A DNA stretch of 64,000 bases from Rubrivivax sp. (GTDB lineage: Bacteria; Pseudomonadota; Gammaproteobacteria; Burkholderiales; Burkholderiaceae_C): NCBI GenBank assembly GCA_020248945.1, contig JADCGQ010000050.1, positions 22,688 through 86,687 on the forward strand, given 5' to 3'. This document shows positions 62,298 to 64,000 of the stretch, piece after piece (positions within the stretch are counted from its first letter, which is position 1; each line of letters starts with the position of its first letter). Below the pieces are notes generated by a model. That model searched no databases, was not told the origin of the DNA, and was given only the letters and a program-made list of their open reading frames with translations. Both the position numbers and the translations under genes were made by a program.

Positions 62298-62707
62298 TCG
62301 TCGGTGTCGGCACCGACATCTGCGACGTCCGCCGCATCGAAGCCACGCTGGCGCGCCGCGGCCCCCGCTTCCCCGAGCGTGTGCTGGGCCCGCGCGAGCA
62401 GCAGGTGTACGCGGCGCGCCGGGCGCGTGTCGAGTCGCGCGGCGTGCGCTTTCTGGCCACGCGCTTTTCGGCCAAGGAGGCCTTCTCCAAGGCCATCGGC
62501 CTGGGCATCACGAGCCCGATGCGCTGGCGCGATTGCGAGATCCTCAACCACGCCAGTGGCCAGCCCTACATCCGCCTCGAAGGCGAGCTCGCGCGCTGGT
62601 TCGCCGCCCGCGGCTGGGTGGCCCACGTGAGCGTGACCGACGAAACCGACTACGCGGCGAGCTTCGTCGTCGTCGAAACAGCAGCCCCTCCACCGGCCTC
62701 GCCATGA
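62294..62707 (+). CDS. acpS: Holo-ACP synthase
   Basis: A 137-aa phosphopantetheinyl transferase that activates ACP (acpP is at 49431). [13 protein letters not shown] near residue 4 has the metal-binding Asp; [12 protein letters not shown] near 58 has the second acidic site. The GTG start overlaps pdxJ by 4 nt. Slightly longer than the E. coli enzyme (126), normal for this group. Confidence 0.97.
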   Translation: MIVGVGTDICDVRRIEATLARRGPRFPERVLGPREQQVYAARRARVESRGVRFLATRFSAKEAFSKAIGLGITSPMRWRDCEILNHASGQPYIRLEGELARWFAARGWVAHVSVTDETDYAASFVVVETAAPPPASP

Positions 62708-63765
62708 ACATCGAACAAGCCCCCGTCGTGCTCGACATCGCCGGCACCACGCTGAGCAAGGCCGACCGGCGGCGCCTGAAGCACCCGCTCACCGGCGGCC
62801 TGATCCTGTTCGCACGCAACTGGGAAAGCCGCACGCAGCTCACCGCGCTGTGCGCCGAGATCAAGCAGGCCCGCCCCGACGTGCTGATCTGCGTCGACCA
62901 CGAAGGCGGCCGCGTGCAGCGCTTCCGCACCGACGGCTTCACGCACCTGCCGGCCATGCGCAGCCTGGGCGAGCTGTGGATGAAGGACGCGATGGCCGCC
63001 TGTGATGCCGCCAGCGCCGCCGGCCACGTGCTGGCCGCCGAGTTGCGCGCCTGCGGCGTCGACCTGAGCTTCGCGCCCGTGCTCGACCTCGACCACGGCG
63101 CCAGCAGCGTCATCGGCGACCGCGCCTTCCACCGCGACGCCCGCGTGGCCACGCTGCTGGCCAAGAGCGTGGCCCACGGCATGCTGCGCGCCGGCATGGC
63201 GCACTGCGGCAAGCACTTCCCCGGCCACGGCTTCGTCAAGGCCGACAGCCACGTGGCGGTGCCGGTGGACCGGCGCAGCCTGAAGGCCATCCTCGCCGAC
63301 GACGCCGCGCCCTATGCCTGGCTCAGCGCCACGCTCACGGCGGTGATGCCGGCGCACGTGGTGTACCCGAAGGTCGATGCCCGGCCGGCGGGCTTTTCGC
63401 CGCGCTGGCTGCAAGACGTGCTGCGCGGCCAGATGGGCTTCACCGGCGCCATCTTCTCCGACGACCTCAGCATGGAAGGTGCGCGCCACCTCGACGGCGG
63501 CTCGCTCAGCTACGCCGAGGCCGCCGCCGAGGCGCTGAACGCCGGCTGTGACCTGGTGCTGCTGTGCAACCAGAGCATCGATGGCGGCGAGGCCGTCGAT
63601 GCGCTGCTCGACGACCTGGCCGCGGCCGCCGCCGCCGGGCGCTGGTTTCCGAACCCCGATGCCGAGCAGCGCCGCCTGGCCTTGCTGCCCGGCTCGCCGC
63701 CCCTGCCCTGGGACGACCTGATGCACGACGTGGCCTACCAGCGCTCGCTGGAACGGCTGCCTTGA
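62704..63765 (+). CDS. nagZ: Beta-N-acetylhexosaminidase NagZ
   Basis: A 353-aa family 3 glycoside hydrolase. It removes GlcNAc from anhydromuropeptides in peptidoglycan recycling. [11 protein letters not shown] near residue 61, K-H-F-P-G-H-G near 169 (the His acid/base loop) and the nucleophile Asp in F-S-D-D-L-S-M near 253. No signal peptide: it is cytoplasmic. ATGA overlap with acpS; last gene of the lepA-nagZ block. Confidence 0.97.
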   Translation: MNIEQAPVVLDIAGTTLSKADRRRLKHPLTGGLILFARNWESRTQLTALCAEIKQARPDVLICVDHEGGRVQRFRTDGFTHLPAMRSLGELWMKDAMAACDAASAAGHVLAAELRACGVDLSFAPVLDLDHGASSVIGDRAFHRDARVATLLAKSVAHGMLRAGMAHCGKHFPGHGFVKADSHVAVPVDRRSLKAILADDAAPYAWLSATLTAVMPAHVVYPKVDARPAGFSPRWLQDVLRGQMGFTGAIFSDDLSMEGARHLDGGSLSYAEAAAEALNAGCDLVLLCNQSIDGGEAVDALLDDLAAAAAAGRWFPNPDAEQRRLALLPGSPPLPWDDLMHDVAYQRSLERLP

Positions 63766-63808
63766 TGCGAAGCACCGTGTTCGTGTCGAAGGAAGGGGCT
63801 GGAACCCG

Positions 63809-63834
63809 GGCTCCGACAGGCTCGGCCCGAACGG
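63809..63834. repeat. Dispersed-repeat-like sequence with internal dyad
   Basis: GGCTCCGACAGGCTCGGCCC followed by GAACGG closely resembles a short intergenic repeat (with TTCGACAGGCTCAGCCC and GAACGG) that I recall as common in Burkholderiales genomes. It contains an imperfect dyad and lies directly after nagZ. The recollection is not checked. Confidence 0.45.
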
Positions 63835-63854
63835 AGTGACCCTAAATGCTGCAG

Positions 63855-64000
63855 TTACCCAGGTGCCGAGAGCCTCGGCGGCGGGGTTGGCAGGCCGATC
63901 TGACCGACGATGCGCTGGCAGATGTAGGCCAGAAGCGTGCGCCAGCGGTCAAGCTTGGGCAACTGCTCTGCAGCGGCCTTGACATGCTGGATGGCCGCAT
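63855..64000 (-). CDS. 3' end of an unrecognised minus-strand gene
   Basis: The reverse strand is open from the window edge to a TAA at 63855-63857. The 47 visible residues include A-I-Q-H-V-K-A-A-A-E-Q-L-P-K-L-D-R-W-R-T-L-L-A-Y and end in T-P-P-P-R-L-S-A-P-G. I do not recognise the family with confidence; a transposase C-terminus is one idea because a repeat-like sequence lies beside it. Confidence 0.35.
   Translation of the reverse strand, partial: AAIQHVKAAAEQLPKLDRWRTLLAYICQRIVGQIGLPTPPPRLSAPG

Noticed and set aside
63764..63839. Small ORF of 24 codons starting in the nagZ stop (TGATG)
   Set aside because: Its second half consists of the dispersed-repeat-like sequence and it has no independent support.

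Overview
The window reads as chromosomal DNA of a high-GC betaproteobacterium of the order Burkholderiales. This rests on the gene order of the right-hand third (yceD-rpmF-plsX-fabHDG-acpP-fabF, rpoE-rseA-rseB-mucD, lepA-lepB-DUF4845-rnc-era-recO-pdxJ-acpS-nagZ), on protein lengths and on codon use. The genus cannot be fixed from the sequence alone. I see no rRNA or tRNA gene, no CRISPR array and no complete mobile element.

Left and centre (1-41062) form one large surface-polysaccharide region. It begins with the 3' end of a CapD/PglF-like nucleotide-sugar dehydratase, then cysD and a fused cysN-cysC on the minus strand, which make PAPS (activated sulfate). A 16-gene plus-strand operon (3469-20077) follows: two glycosyltransferases, kdsD/kpsF, kdsA, the inner-membrane capsule exporter kpsE-kpsM-kpsT, and then glycosyltransferases, two methyltransferases and two SGNH/GSCFA-type proteins. 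Most junctions overlap by 4 nt or are separated by a few bases. It runs head-on into a 14-gene minus-strand operon that starts at 39798 with an outer-membrane polysaccharide export lipoprotein and ends at 20095 with a sugar-nucleotide epimerase. That operon encodes further transferases, a KpsC/KpsS-like protein, a methyltransferase and a 7.7-kb block (24915-32588) of four large unassigned proteins, two of them with long coiled coils. Diverging from it is a WecA/MraY-type polyprenyl-phosphate sugar-1-phosphate transferase (39926-41062). Together these encode precursor synthesis, lipid-linked initiation, chain assembly, chain modification (methyl, probably acyl, possibly sulfate) and ABC-transporter export of a capsule-like glycan.

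The right part (41059-63765) is housekeeping. It holds a RhlE-type DEAD-box helicase, a convergent tetrapyrrole-methylase-like/Maf pair, a GST-like protein, the fatty-acid/phospholipid initiation cluster, the sigma-E envelope-stress cluster, and the lepA-to-nagZ cluster for translation, secretion, RNA processing, repair and cofactors. The only gene-free stretch above 300 bp (55273-55835) is rich in structure: tandem DnaA-box-like sites, an inverted repeat, a candidate small RNA with its own terminator, and a run of hairpins before lepA. The last 150 bases hold a dispersed-repeat-like sequence and the 3' end of an unrecognised minus-strand gene.

The most interesting candidates are: (i) a degenerate FkbM-like methyltransferase domain joined to a coiled coil (29094-30233), resembling the molecular-ruler design of WbdD; (ii) a sulfotransferase-like/coiled-coil protein (30246-32588) in the same region as a PAPS-producing gene pair; (iii) the small RNA at 55661-55728; and (iv) a GGCC tetranucleotide tract between the divergent capsule promoters.
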